From positions 124,001-188,000 of the forward strand of contig JACRDN010000019.1 of assembly GCA_016218575.1 (NCBI GenBank): a stretch of 64,000 nucleotides of DNA. Reading direction: 5' to 3'. This stretch comes from Elusimicrobiota bacterium (GTDB taxonomy: Bacteria > Elusimicrobiota > Elusimicrobia > UBA1565 > UBA9628). Below, in pieces: positions 7,418 through 16,361 of this stretch. Position numbers and translations under genes: made by a program. Every line of letters starts with the position of its first letter. Position 1 is the stretch's first letter. The notes below the pieces were generated by a model. It was not told where the DNA came from. It ran no database searches and was given only the letters and a program-made list of their open reading frames with translations.

Positions 7418-9679
7418 GTGTCGAGGCCGAAATTTTACCTGATTCTTGCCGCATTCCTCCTCTTCTGCCTCTCCGGGGCCTGGGCCTTGAGGCGCCTCCT
7501 TATGGGTCTTCCAGACATCCGGACCCTCGAGGACTACACGCCTTCGCTCACGAGCCGCCTTTACGATGCCAAGGGCGAGATCGTGGCCGAGTTCTCTATC
7601 GAGAAAAGGGCCCTCCTTGCCTTGGCCAAGATCCCTCAGAACCTCCAGAAGGCGGTGATCGCCGTCGAGGACGACCAGTTCTACGGTCACTGGGGCCTGT
7701 CGCCGCGGGGCATCCTGCGCTCGGCCGCGGTGAACTTGGTCTCCCGCCGCGCCGCACAGGGGGCCTCCACCATTACTCAGCAGTTGGCGCGTAAAATCTT
7801 CCTCTCCCCCCAAAAGAAGCTGGTGCGCAAGCTGCGCGAGATGCTCCTGGCCATCCAGATCGAGCGCAATTTCTCCAAGCCCGAGATACTCCAGCTTTAC
7901 CTCAACCAGGTCTATTTCGGGGAAGGAGCCTACGGGGTCCAATCCGCGGCCCGCAATTACTTCGGCAAGGAGGTCTGGGATCTGGATTTGTCGGAGTGCG
8001 CTCTCTTGGCCGGGCTCATCCAGCTTCCGGTGCGCACCTCCCCCTTCGTCCATCCGGAGCGCGCCCGCAAGAGGCGCAACATCGTCCTCCAGCGCATGTA
8101 TGAGGAGCGCATGATCTCGGCCAAGGAGCGCGACGCGGCCTCTGAACAGCCGGTGCCCATCAACAAGCCCCTGGGTTTCGTGACCCAGGCGCCTTATTTC
8201 GCGGAGCACGTGCGCCACCGTCTCGAGCAGACCTACGGCTACAACGCCCTCTGGCGCGGGGGCCTCAAGATTTACACGAGCCTGGACCTCAAGATGCAGA
8301 AGATGGCCGAGGCCGTCATGGAGAAGCGCCTGGCGGAGTTCGACGAGAAGGCTCTCAAGGAATGGGAGGCTAAGCGGGCCCAGGCGGACTTGGCGGCCGA
8401 GGGCGTGGAGATATCCACCGTGCCTCCCGCCAAGATACAGGGCGCCTTCGTGCTCATGGACGTCAAGACCGGAGCCATCAAGGCCATGATCGGCGGCCGC
8501 GATTCGATATTCAACCGCGCCACCCAGGCCCGCCGCCAGCCCGGCTCCACCTTCAAGGCCTTCGTCTGGGCCGCGGCCTTGGGCTCTGGCATGACGGCCG
8601 CGTCTTTGGTCGACGACAACCCCTTGGCGTACTATTACGACGGCAGGGATTGGCGGCTGCTGGAGGGCGCCACGGATCAATATTCGATCAATCTGGCGAC
8701 GGCCCCCTTCGCCCAGTCCCCCGACTTCAAGATTTGGGTGCCCAACAACTTCGACGGGAAATTCCTCGGGACCGTCACTTTGCGCAAGGCCCTGGCGCTT
8801 TCGCGCAACGTGGCCTCGGTGAGGCTTATCGAGCGCGTGGGGCCGGCACTGGTCGTGGACATGGCGCATCGGGCCGGCATCAAGTCCGACCTAGACCCGG
8901 TGCTCTCTTTGGGCTTGGGATCCTCGGTGGTGAGCCCGCTCGAGATGGCCGGGGCCTTCGCCGCGTTCGCCAACGGCGGCATTGCCGTGACTCCCTATAC
9001 CGTCTTGCGCGTGGAGGACTCCAGCGGCCGCCAGCTCCAGGAGCATGTTCCCTCGGAGAAGGAGGCCATGAGTCCCCAGCTTGCCTACCTCATGACCAAC
9101 CTTCTCAAGGGCGTGATTCAGTCCGGAACCGGGACCTACGCCCAAAGGCTCAAGCGGCCCTTGGCCGGCAAAACCGGGACCACCAACGACAATCGCGATC
9201 TTTGGTTCATAGGCTACACCCCGGACGTGGTGGCCGCGGCCTGGATGGGCTACGATGATTTCTCCTCCTTGGGCCGCAAGGACTGGACCGGAGGCTCCAC
9301 GGTGCTGCCTTGGTGGACGGAGATCATGGAGGAGGTCCTCAAGGACTACCCCAAGCGCGACTTCTCGGTTCCGAACGGGGTCACCTTCCAGAAAATCGAT
9401 TCGACCACCGGGATGCTGGCCTTGCCCACCTGCCCGAGGAAAAAGATATTCCTCGAGGCCTTTATCGAGGGCACCCAGCCCAAGCAATTCTGCAGCGTGG
9501 ACCACTCCCAGCCCCTGGAGTCCCAGCTTTCTCCCGAGGCAATGCCGGCCCCCGGTATCAGCCAACCGGCCCTGGCCGTACCCGCCGCCGGCGCTGTTCC
9601 CGCCGAGGGAGAAATCCCCGAGTCCCTGCCGAGCGATGAAGAGCTCGAGAAATCAGCCGAACCTTTATTGTTGGAGTGA
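7418..9679 (+). CDS. mrcA: Penicillin-binding protein 1A (bifunctional transglycosylase/transpeptidase)
   Basis: This 753-residue class A PBP polymerises and cross-links peptidoglycan in the periplasm. It has an N-terminal membrane helix (about residues 7-27) and a GT51 domain with EDDQFYGHWG (catalytic Glu84), GASTITQQLARK, RKLREMLLAIQIER and LYLNQVYFGEGAYGV. The transpeptidase domain has PGSTFKAF (Ser377, Lys380), SRN and KTGTTNDNRD (Lys585). The C-terminus is an Ala/Pro-rich tail. GTG 7418 is chosen because a TATAAT box ends 6 bases upstream and the hydrophobic anchor follows directly. It is a single-gene unit, with the alanine racemase gene converging on it (2 bases apart). Confidence 0.96.
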   Translation: MSRPKFYLILAAFLLFCLSGAWALRRLLMGLPDIRTLEDYTPSLTSRLYDAKGEIVAEFSIEKRALLALAKIPQNLQKAVIAVEDDQFYGHWGLSPRGILRSAAVNLVSRRAAQGASTITQQLARKIFLSPQKKLVRKLREMLLAIQIERNFSKPEILQLYLNQVYFGEGAYGVQSAARNYFGKEVWDLDLSECALLAGLIQLPVRTSPFVHPERARKRRNIVLQRMYEERMISAKERDAASEQPVPINKPLGFVTQAPYFAEHVRHRLEQTYGYNALWRGGLKIYTSLDLKMQKMAEAVMEKRLAEFDEKALKEWEAKRAQADLAAEGVEISTVPPAKIQGAFVLMDVKTGAIKAMIGGRDSIFNRATQARRQPGSTFKAFVWAAALGSGMTAASLVDDNPLAYYYDGRDWRLLEGATDQYSINLATAPFAQSPDFKIWVPNNFDGKFLGTVTLRKALALSRNVASVRLIERVGPALVVDMAHRAGIKSDLDPVLSLGLGSSVVSPLEMAGAFAAFANGGIAVTPYTVLRVEDSSGRQLQEHVPSEKEAMSPQLAYLMTNLLKGVIQSGTGTYAQRLKRPLAGKTGTTNDNRDLWFIGYTPDVVAAAWMGYDDFSSLGRKDWTGGSTVLPWWTEIMEEVLKDYPKRDFSVPNGVTFQKIDSTTGMLALPTCPRKKIFLEAFIEGTQPKQFCSVDHSQPLESQLSPEAMPAPGISQPALAVPAAGAVPAEGEIPESLPSDEELEKSAEPLLLE

Positions 9680-9680
9680 T

Positions 9681-10739
9681 CTAAACATAGACGCGCGGCA
9701 GGTGGGCGCTGGCCGCGGTGCGGCGGACGGGCAGGGCGACGCAGTCCCCGACCTTGGCGTCGGGGACGTTGCTTACGTCGAGCAGGACATGGGAGATCCC
9801 GCAGCGCCCAACGAAGGGAGTCTTGCTCGCCTTGAGCATGCCCCAGTACTGGAAGCCAGGGCCGAAGCTGATCAGTCGCTCCGCCGGTTCCATGGTGAGC
9901 CCGTCCGAGTAGCCCGCCGCGACGGTCGCTACCGTCATGCCGCGCGGGGCCACGTATTCGCTGGCGTAGCCGATAGAGCTTCCCTTGGCCATCCGGCGCA
10001 GGGCGATGATGCGGGCCTTGAAGCTCCAGGGATTTTTGAGGCGCGACGCGCGCGCCCGGGTCGGGTTGATCCCGTAAAGGAGATTTCCCACGCGGACCTG
10101 GTCCATTTGCCAATGCGGGAAATCCATGAGCACCGAGCTGTTGGCGGCGTGGCAGCAGAGATCCGGCAGGCGCCGCTTCAGGGCTTGAGCCGCGCCGGCG
10201 AAGGCCCGGAGCTTCTCCTCCGCCTCCACCGCGTTCTTGCCCGGCAGGTAGTCGATATGGGTCGAGATTCCGGCGAGCCGAAGCCCCGGGAACCTCTCCA
10301 GGGCCCTCAGGAATTCGGGCAAATCCTTGGGGAGAATGCCCCAGCGGCCCAGCCCGAAGTCAAGGTCCAAGTGGACGGGAATCCGGGCCGAGCCCGCGCG
10401 GGCGTTCAGCGCCCGGGCCTGGGCCAGATCGTCTATGGTGGGGACGAGCCTTAGGGCGAGGACTTCCCCGGCATTGGCGGGGAGCAGCGGAGACAGGACC
10501 TGGATCGGGGCCTTGATTCCGGAGCGGCGCAGGGCCGCGGCCTCGGAGGTCGTCAGCACCCCCAAGAGGTCGGCTCCCGCCTTGAGGACGGCCTTGGCCA
10601 CTGGAGCCGCCCCGTGGCCATAGGCGTCGGCCTTGACCACGGCCATGAACCGGGTCCCGGGCTTGAGCCGCGAGCGGACCCATTTAGCGTTCGAGGCGAC
10701 GGCGTCGAGGTCTATTTCGACCCACTTCAGGGGGAGCAC
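9681..10739 (-). CDS. alr: Alanine racemase
   Basis: Alr is a PLP enzyme converting L-alanine to D-alanine for the peptidoglycan stem peptide. The 352-residue protein has the PLP lysine in VVKADAYGHG (Lys36), HLDLDFGLGRWG, the catalytic-tyrosine region GSSIGYASEY and the C-terminal DVSNVPDAKVGD. The start is taken as GTG 10739 (VLPLKWVEIDLDAV). On the minus strand, TATAAT (10751-10746) ends 6 bases before it, pointing to a leaderless message. An in-frame extension of about 115 residues upstream covers the divergent secreted-protein gene, has no alanine-racemase character and is rejected. It converges on the PBP1A gene. Confidence 0.95.
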   Translation of the reverse strand: MLPLKWVEIDLDAVASNAKWVRSRLKPGTRFMAVVKADAYGHGAAPVAKAVLKAGADLLGVLTTSEAAALRRSGIKAPIQVLSPLLPANAGEVLALRLVPTIDDLAQARALNARAGSARIPVHLDLDFGLGRWGILPKDLPEFLRALERFPGLRLAGISTHIDYLPGKNAVEAEEKLRAFAGAAQALKRRLPDLCCHAANSSVLMDFPHWQMDQVRVGNLLYGINPTRARASRLKNPWSFKARIIALRRMAKGSSIGYASEYVAPRGMTVATVAAGYSDGLTMEPAERLISFGPGFQYWGMLKASKTPFVGRCGISHVLLDVSNVPDAKVGDCVALPVRRTAASAHLPRVYV

Positions 10740-10745
10740 GGCGAA

Positions 10746-10751
10746 ATTATA
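10746..10751 (-). promoter_or_regulatory. -10 box of alr
   Basis: TATAAT on the minus strand, ending 6 bases before the GTG of alr. No clear -35 hexamer is seen at the usual spacing. Confidence 0.55.
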
Positions 10752-10771
10752 GCTTTTTGTCCAACGGGCCC

Positions 10772-10801
10772 TTGACGGAGCGCAGATAGGGGCTCTATAA
10801 T
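10772..10801 (+). promoter_or_regulatory. Promoter of the 10828-11514 gene
   Basis: TTGACG (10772-10777), 18-base spacer, TATAAT (10796-10801). The expected start near 10808 leaves a 20-base leader with a GGGGGG ribosome site before ATG 10828. This contrasts with the leaderless promoters nearby. Confidence 0.7.
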
Positions 10802-10827
10802 ACGCCGTGTTCGTTGGGGGGTAAAAA

Positions 10828-11514
10828 ATGACTGATAATGCCAAGATTCTCTTGATTGCCGCGGCGCTTTTGAATCCCGGCTGTGCCAGGGCGGAGGAAA
10901 AAGCTCCGAGCTTGGACGTCCGCATGCTGAAGGAGTGCCTTGAAAAGCAAGCCGGCAAGATCGCGGCTCCACAACTGGCGAAGGACCAGGCCTCCCTTGC
11001 CGTTCCCGCGGACCAGAAACTCCATCTGAGGCTCTTCGGACAGGGGCAATTCATCGACGTCTGCAAGGAGACTTCTCCGGGCAAATTCGAATGGACCTGG
11101 GAGCGGCAGAGGATGGCCCTTTATTGCGGGAACGATTCGTTGAGCGGCTACGTCGCCTATTATTATCACGCCGACGGCGAAGGGGTGAAGTTTAGGGATG
11201 GGACGCGGTTTGCCATAGAAGACAAGGATGCGGCGGTCGCGCAAAATGCCGGGACCAAGGGTTGGCAATGGTCCAAGAAGAAGCTCGCTAGCTCCTCGCA
11301 GGGAGAGTCCGGTCTGCCAGCGAAAAATTTATCTTTCGTCCAACAGCTTGATTTCGATTGGGATCCCAAGGATGCCCAAAGAAATAAGGTGTACAGAGAC
11401 GCCGCGGGCAAGCCCATGGCCGCCGCTTGCGACGCGGCCAACAAGGACAAGAGAGGTTACGCGGGGTACAAGGGCCTCTTTTATTTTTACGGTCCTTCCG
11501 TAGCCGCAAAATAG
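10828..11514 (+). CDS. Secreted protein, unknown function
   Basis: I do not recognise this 228-residue protein. It has an N-terminal signal sequence (KILLIAAALLNPGCARA); the Cys in this stretch lacks a canonical lipobox but a lipoprotein cannot be excluded. The mature part contains five cysteines spread along the chain and aromatic-rich segments such as WTWERQR, YVAYYYHAD and GLFYFYG, suggesting a disulfide-bonded periplasmic or secreted fold. No active-site motif is seen. It has its own promoter and ribosome site and stands alone between alr (divergent) and hemC. Confidence 0.7.
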   Translation: MTDNAKILLIAAALLNPGCARAEEKAPSLDVRMLKECLEKQAGKIAAPQLAKDQASLAVPADQKLHLRLFGQGQFIDVCKETSPGKFEWTWERQRMALYCGNDSLSGYVAYYYHADGEGVKFRDGTRFAIEDKDAAVAQNAGTKGWQWSKKKLASSSQGESGLPAKNLSFVQQLDFDWDPKDAQRNKVYRDAAGKPMAAACDAANKDKRGYAGYKGLFYFYGPSVAAK

Positions 11515-11543
11515 CTCTCCTTCGTAATTAGTAGAATACCCCC

Positions 11544-12443
11544 GTGAAACTGCGCATGGGCACCCGGGGCTCGGCCTTGGCCTTGGCCCAGTCCGGGTGG
11601 CTTGCCTCGGAGCTGAAGAAATCCTGGCCGGAGCTCGAGGTGGAGACCGTCGTCATAAAGACGAGCGGCGACCTTTTCGCGGTCCAGGCCCCTCGAAAGG
11701 CCTATGAGCTCTCGGAGGGGACCAAGGGCCTCTTCGTCAAGGAGATCGAGGAGGCCTTGCTTGCCGGCCGGATCGATTTCGCGGTGCATAGCGCCAAGGA
11801 TTTGCCCGCGGACCTGGCCCCGGGCCTCTTCATCGCGGCCTACCCCAGGCGCGAGGACCCCCGCGACGCCTTCGTCGGGCGGGGCGGGAAAGCCCTGGCG
11901 GAGCTCGCGCGTGGGGCCGCGGTCGGGACCTCGTCCCTGCGCCGAAAAATACAGCTTCTCCAAGCCCGGCCCGATCTCGAGGTGGTTCCCTTGCGCGGGA
12001 ACGTGGACACGCGGCTCAAGAAGCTCGAGCGGGGCGAGTTCGAGGGCCTGCTTTTGGCCTACGCCGGCCTTTCCCGCCTAGGCCGGGCCTCCGTTCCCCA
12101 TGAGAAAATTCCCGTGGGAGTCATGCTTCCCGCTCCCGCCCAGGGGGCCTTGGCCGCGGAGGCTCGGGAAGATCGGCCTGAGGTCGCCTCGCGGCTGGCC
12201 CGCCTGGACCACTCGCGGACCCGCCTCGAAGTCGAGTTCGAGAGGGCTTTTCTCAAGGCTTGCGGGGGAGGATGTTCCGTGCCTTTGGGGGCGCTCGCGC
12301 GGGCGGAAGGGGCCTCCGTCGAGCTTTCGATTTTTTGGTCCGATCCAGAGGGCCGCGCTCCCAGGCGCTTGAGCGGAGTCTGCCGAGACCTTCCCCGGAG
12401 GGACTCCTTCGCGGCGGAGCTCGCCCGGGAATGCGCGTCGTAG
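11544..12443 (+). CDS. hemC: Hydroxymethylbilane synthase (porphobilinogen deaminase)
   Basis: HemC joins four porphobilinogens into hydroxymethylbilane in tetrapyrrole synthesis. Evidence in the 299-residue protein: MGTRGSALALAQ at the N-terminus, KTSGD, AVHSAKDLP, the arginine-rich GTSSLRRKIQLL, and the dipyrromethane-cofactor cysteine in CGGGCSVPLG (Cys244). The start is GTG 11544: TAGAAT (11532-11537) ends 6 bases before it and there is no ribosome site. It overlaps mfd by 13 bases, so the two are probably cotranscribed. No other haem gene is in the window. Confidence 0.96.
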   Translation: MKLRMGTRGSALALAQSGWLASELKKSWPELEVETVVIKTSGDLFAVQAPRKAYELSEGTKGLFVKEIEEALLAGRIDFAVHSAKDLPADLAPGLFIAAYPRREDPRDAFVGRGGKALAELARGAAVGTSSLRRKIQLLQARPDLEVVPLRGNVDTRLKKLERGEFEGLLLAYAGLSRLGRASVPHEKIPVGVMLPAPAQGALAAEAREDRPEVASRLARLDHSRTRLEVEFERAFLKACGGGCSVPLGALARAEGASVELSIFWSDPEGRAPRRLSGVCRDLPRRDSFAAELARECAS

Positions 12444-15400
12444 GCCTTCCCGGCTCCGGGGCTTGGGGCCATTTGGCGCGATCCTTGCTCTCGGGAAATC
12501 TCCCGCCGGGCTTTGCGCCGCCTTCGTTCAGGGGCCGGCTCCTGCTTCTGGCCGGGGACCCGAGCGAGCTCGAGGACATGGCCGACGCCTTCGCGGCCCT
12601 GGCCCCGCTCTTCGGCGGGGAAAATCCGCCGGTGGCCCTGTTCGGCGAGGAGGCCTCCTTGGGGCCGCTCGAGGCCCTGCGCGCGGGGGCGCGTTTGGTC
12701 CTGGCCCCGCCCGAGGCCCTGGCCAAGACTTGGCCTGCGCGGGCGGATTTCGAGGCGAGGGGATTCGAGCTCAAGGCCGGGATGGCTCTTGGGCGGACTC
12801 GGTTTCTCGAGCGCCTGTCGGAGGCCGGCTACCGGCGGGTGGATTTCGTCGAGAGTCCGGGCGAGTTCGCGGCGCGCGGGGCCGTGGCGGATTTCTTCAA
12901 CCCCCATCCCGCCAAGGCCGTCCGCGTCCTCTTCGACGAGTCCTCTGTCGTTTCCATGCGCAGCTTCGATCCGGTCAGCCAGTCCACCTTGGATTTCGTG
13001 GGGGAGACTCGCGTCTCCCCTGAGAGCCTCGATTCCCGCTCCGCCAGCCTTTGGGACTGGATGGGGGAGGACGCCGTGGCGGTGGCTCCCGAGAGCCTGG
13101 AGGTTGCAGCCCCCGCCTCGGCCCGGCTTTGGCGCGCCGGGCGCATCCTGGAGCTATCTGCCGAGGACCTGGATTTCGGGGCCCGGCCCCACCCCTCCCA
13201 CGGCGCGGGGCCGTCCGCGGCCTGGGCCGAGATGAAAGCCCGGGCCCGGGAGGGCTGGAGGGTCATTCTTTATTCCCTCAACCGGGGCGAGGACTCCCGC
13301 GCGCAGGAGATTCTGGAGGCTGAGCTCTCACCCGGGCAGTGCCAATTCCTGATCGGGCCCTTGAGGCAGGGCTTCCTGCATCCCGGCCTCAAGCTCTGCG
13401 TCATGGCCACCTCGGAGATTTTTTCCCGGCATTACCGGCCGAGCCGGGCTTGGCGCTCCCTCAAGGCGCCGGCGGGCCAAGCCTTGCGCTTTCGGGAGCT
13501 CAAGAAAGGGGATTATGTCGTGCACCAGGACCACGGCATCTCGCGCTACCGGGGCCTCACGCCGATAGAGTCCCCGGGCCACGGGGCGGTGGACTGCCTG
13601 CATCTGGAGTTCCGCGGCTCGGATACCTTATACGTTCCCATGGCGGAGTTTTCGCGCATCCAGAAATACTCCGGCGCCGAGGGCAAGCGCCCGCGCCTGT
13701 CCTCTCTCGATCGCCGCAGTTGGGAGGAGGTCAAGCACCAGGTGCGCGAGGGAGTGCGCGAGCTCGCCCAGGAGCTTCTCAGGATACAGGCCGAGCGCGC
13801 CGGCCGCCCCGGGCACGCCTTCCCCCCGGACTCGGCCATGGAGCGGGAGTTCGCCCAGGCCTTCCCTTACGAGGAGACAGAGGACCAAAACAAGGCCATA
13901 GCGGCGGTGATGGAGGACATGACGGCCGGCCGGCCCATGGACCGCCTGATCGTGGGGGACGTTGGTTTCGGCAAGACCGAGGTCGCCATGAGGGCCGCCT
14001 TTAAGTGCGTGGCGGGCTTTAAGCAGGCCGCGGTCCTGGTCCCGACCACTATACTCGCGGACCAGCATTTCAGGACTTTCTTGGAGCGCCTGGCCGACTA
14101 TCCGGCGCGCCTGGGGCTATTAACCCGCTTCCAGAAGCCGGCCGAGCATAGCAAGGTCCTCGAGGGCCTCAAGGCCGGGACTGTGGACATCGTGATCGGG
14201 ACCACCCGGCTCCTGCAGAAAGGGGTCGCCTTCAAGGACCTGGGGCTGATCATCGTGGACGAGGAGCACCGCTTCGGGGTGCGCGACAAGGAAAGGCTCA
14301 AGAGCCTGCGAAAGACCGTGGACATCCTCTCGCTTTCGGCCACCCCCATCCCCCGCACCTTGCACCAGGCCATGTCCGGGGTGCGGGAAATCTCTCTCAT
14401 CCAAAGCCCGCCCGTCGGCCGCCAGCCGATTACGACCAAAGTTGGCCCGTGGGACGAGGCCATCGTGGCCTCGGCCATTTCCGAGGAGCTTTCGCGCGGC
14501 GGGCAGGCCTATTACGTGCACAACCGGGTCCGCACTCTTGCCGAGTGCCTGGACCATCTCAAGAAAATCGTGCCAGAGGCGCGCTTGGCCATGGTCCACG
14601 GCAAGATGAAGGCCGAGGAGCTGGAGACGGCCATGTGGGACTTCTTCAACAAGAAATTCGACGTCCTGGTCGCCTCCACCATCATCGAATCCGGCCTCGA
14701 CATCCCCTCGGTCAACACTTTGCTCGTGGAGGACGCCCATGAATTCGGGCTGGCCCAGCTCTACCAGCTGCGCGGCCGCATCGGGCGCGAGAGCCGAAAG
14801 GCCTCCTGCTATTTCTTCTACCCCAAGCGCTTCGAGGAGTTCTCGGCGCTGTCCGAGGAGGCTCGCCAGCGGCTCGAGGCCTTGAGGGAGTTCGCGGATC
14901 TTGGCTCCGGAATCAAGCTCGCGATGCGCGACATGGAGATGCGCGGGGCCGGGGAGCTCCTGGGTGCCAGACAGCACGGCTTCATGAACGCGGTCGGGGC
15001 CGACTTCTACGCTCAGATGCTGGGCGAGGAGGTGGAGCGTCTCTCCGGGAGCCTGCGGCGGGAGGACGACTCTCCCGTGGCCTTGGACTTGAACGTCGCG
15101 GCCTATATTCCCGAGAGCTACCTGCCCGATGAGATGGCGCGTCTCGAGTTCTACAAGCGCATACTCCGGGCCGCCCCTGGGGAGTCGGAGAGCCTCCTCC
15201 GGGAGCTTGAGGACTTGTCCGGCCCTGCCCCCCAGCCAGTGCTCGACCTTCTGCGTCTGCTCAACATACGGTCCCGGGCCAAGGACGCCGGGGTCAGGTC
15301 CTTGGCCCAGAAGGGCCGGGAGCTCGAGGTTCATTTTAGGATAGAGGCTCCCTTGGAGCCCTCCGAGTTCCTGAAATGGGCGGAGAGATATCGGGGGCGC

Positions 15401-15505
15401 TTGAAGTTCCTTCGCTCCCTGGAGGGAGACGGGTTCTCCCTCGACTTGGGCTCCGAGACGGCCCTCGACTGGCTCGAGGGATTCTTCGCCGGGCTCCAAA
15501 AATGA
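12431..15505 (+). CDS. mfd: Transcription-repair coupling factor Mfd
   Basis: Mfd displaces stalled RNA polymerase and recruits UvrA(B). This 1024-residue protein is somewhat shorter than the usual 1100-1200. It has a reduced N-terminal UvrB-homology module (PGEFAARGAVADFF), an RNA-polymerase-interaction domain (GDYVVHQDHGISRYRG), and an SF2 translocase with Walker A GDVGFGKTE (Lys515), DEEH (610-613), SATPIPRTL and QLRGRIGR. A C-terminal TRCF domain completes it. ATG 12431 overlaps hemC by 13 bases; reading further upstream only re-reads hemC in another frame. uvrB is present in the window at 40.2-42.2 kb. Confidence 0.96.
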   Translation: MRVVGLPGSGAWGHLARSLLSGNLPPGFAPPSFRGRLLLLAGDPSELEDMADAFAALAPLFGGENPPVALFGEEASLGPLEALRAGARLVLAPPEALAKTWPARADFEARGFELKAGMALGRTRFLERLSEAGYRRVDFVESPGEFAARGAVADFFNPHPAKAVRVLFDESSVVSMRSFDPVSQSTLDFVGETRVSPESLDSRSASLWDWMGEDAVAVAPESLEVAAPASARLWRAGRILELSAEDLDFGARPHPSHGAGPSAAWAEMKARAREGWRVILYSLNRGEDSRAQEILEAELSPGQCQFLIGPLRQGFLHPGLKLCVMATSEIFSRHYRPSRAWRSLKAPAGQALRFRELKKGDYVVHQDHGISRYRGLTPIESPGHGAVDCLHLEFRGSDTLYVPMAEFSRIQKYSGAEGKRPRLSSLDRRSWEEVKHQVREGVRELAQELLRIQAERAGRPGHAFPPDSAMEREFAQAFPYEETEDQNKAIAAVMEDMTAGRPMDRLIVGDVGFGKTEVAMRAAFKCVAGFKQAAVLVPTTILADQHFRTFLERLADYPARLGLLTRFQKPAEHSKVLEGLKAGTVDIVIGTTRLLQKGVAFKDLGLIIVDEEHRFGVRDKERLKSLRKTVDILSLSATPIPRTLHQAMSGVREISLIQSPPVGRQPITTKVGPWDEAIVASAISEELSRGGQAYYVHNRVRTLAECLDHLKKIVPEARLAMVHGKMKAEELETAMWDFFNKKFDVLVASTIIESGLDIPSVNTLLVEDAHEFGLAQLYQLRGRIGRESRKASCYFFYPKRFEEFSALSEEARQRLEALREFADLGSGIKLAMRDMEMRGAGELLGARQHGFMNAVGADFYAQMLGEEVERLSGSLRREDDSPVALDLNVAAYIPESYLPDEMARLEFYKRILRAAPGESESLLRELEDLSGPAPQPVLDLLRLLNIRSRAKDAGVRSLAQKGRELEVHFRIEAPLEPSEFLKWAERYRGRLKFLRSLEGDGFSLDLGSETALDWLEGFFAGLQK

Positions 15506-15509
15506 TACG

Positions 15510-16361
15510 ATGGGGCTCGACACGATGAGCGCGCCTTTTTTCTCCCGCCGCGGCCTTTGGGTCCTGGCCCTGGCCGGCCTCTCGGGCCTGGCCTGCGGCC
15601 GCAAGGAGCCGCTCGTGGCCACGGTCGGGCCCCTTAAAATCACGCGCGCGGAGTTCCGCAGGAAGCTCGCCGAGGTCGCGGAGAACTACCAAAACTACGT
15701 CCTTACGCCCAATGGGCGGCGGCAATTTCTCGACATCCTCATCCGGGAGAAGCTGATCCTGGCCGCGGCCCGGGCCTCCGACGTGCCGAAATCCCAGGAA
15801 TTCCTCGCGCAGATGGAGCGCTTGAGGGCCGACGAGGAGGAGCGCCTGCGCGAGGGCAAGGAGTACCTCCTCACCCGCCTGTGGCTCGAGGAACTGCGCG
15901 CCAAGGGAGTCCTCAAGGCCGGCGAGGAGGACGCGCGCGACTACCACCGCCGGCATCCCGTTGAGGTGCAGGTCCGCCATATTCTCCTGGCCACCCCCGA
16001 GGAGGCCGAGGTCGCGGCCAAGAAGGCCAGGGGGGGCGCCAACTTCGCCATGCTCGCCAAGAGCAAGTCCCTGGACTCGGCCACGGCGTCCGACGGCGGC
16101 AGGATGCGCTCATCCCTTTTCGGGGAGGTCATTCCCGAGCTCGAGGACGTGGTATTCCGCACGAAAGTGGGGGAAATCAGCGGGCCCATCAAGAGCAAGT
16201 TTGGCTATCACGTGCTCAAGAAGGAGGGGGAGAGAAGGCTCTCATTTGCGGAGGCGCGGGAGCGCATCGAGCGCCTCTTGGAGAAGCAGAAGCTCGACCG
16301 GCACCTGCAGTCGGTCCAGGAGAAATTCCCAGTGGAGGTTTTGGATGAAGAATTCAAGTAG
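15510..16361 (+). CDS. Parvulin-type peptidyl-prolyl isomerase lipoprotein
   Basis: This is a SurA/PrsA-like foldase for exported proteins. An ATG at 15510 gives 283 residues; an internal ATG at 15525 gives a cleaner signal peptide ending in lipobox LSGLAC and may be the true start. After the lipidated cysteine comes a helical chaperone part, then a PpiC rotamase domain (VQVRHILLATPEEAE, then FGEVIPELEDVVF and GPIKSKFGYHVLK). A helical tail follows. It lies 4 bases after mfd, and its 3' end overlaps the second foldase gene by 17 bases, making a foldase pair in an operon leading to pdxA. Confidence 0.92.
   Translation: MGLDTMSAPFFSRRGLWVLALAGLSGLACGRKEPLVATVGPLKITRAEFRRKLAEVAENYQNYVLTPNGRRQFLDILIREKLILAAARASDVPKSQEFLAQMERLRADEEERLREGKEYLLTRLWLEELRAKGVLKAGEEDARDYHRRHPVEVQVRHILLATPEEAEVAAKKARGGANFAMLAKSKSLDSATASDGGRMRSSLFGEVIPELEDVVFRTKVGEISGPIKSKFGYHVLKKEGERRLSFAEARERIERLLEKQKLDRHLQSVQEKFPVEVLDEEFK

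Noticed and set aside
7355-8869. Long minus-strand frame opposite the PBP1A gene
   Set aside because: Antisense to all GT51 and transpeptidase motifs; composition is that of an antisense frame.
10740-11084. N-terminal extension of about 115 residues for alanine racemase
   Set aside because: It would overlap the divergent secreted-protein gene and its promoter; a TATAAT box sits 6 bases before GTG 10739, where the conserved racemase start begins.
14120-15643. 507-codon open frame on the minus strand opposite mfd
   Set aside because: Same reasoning: no motif, no ribosome site, and the plus strand encodes the translocase motifs of Mfd.
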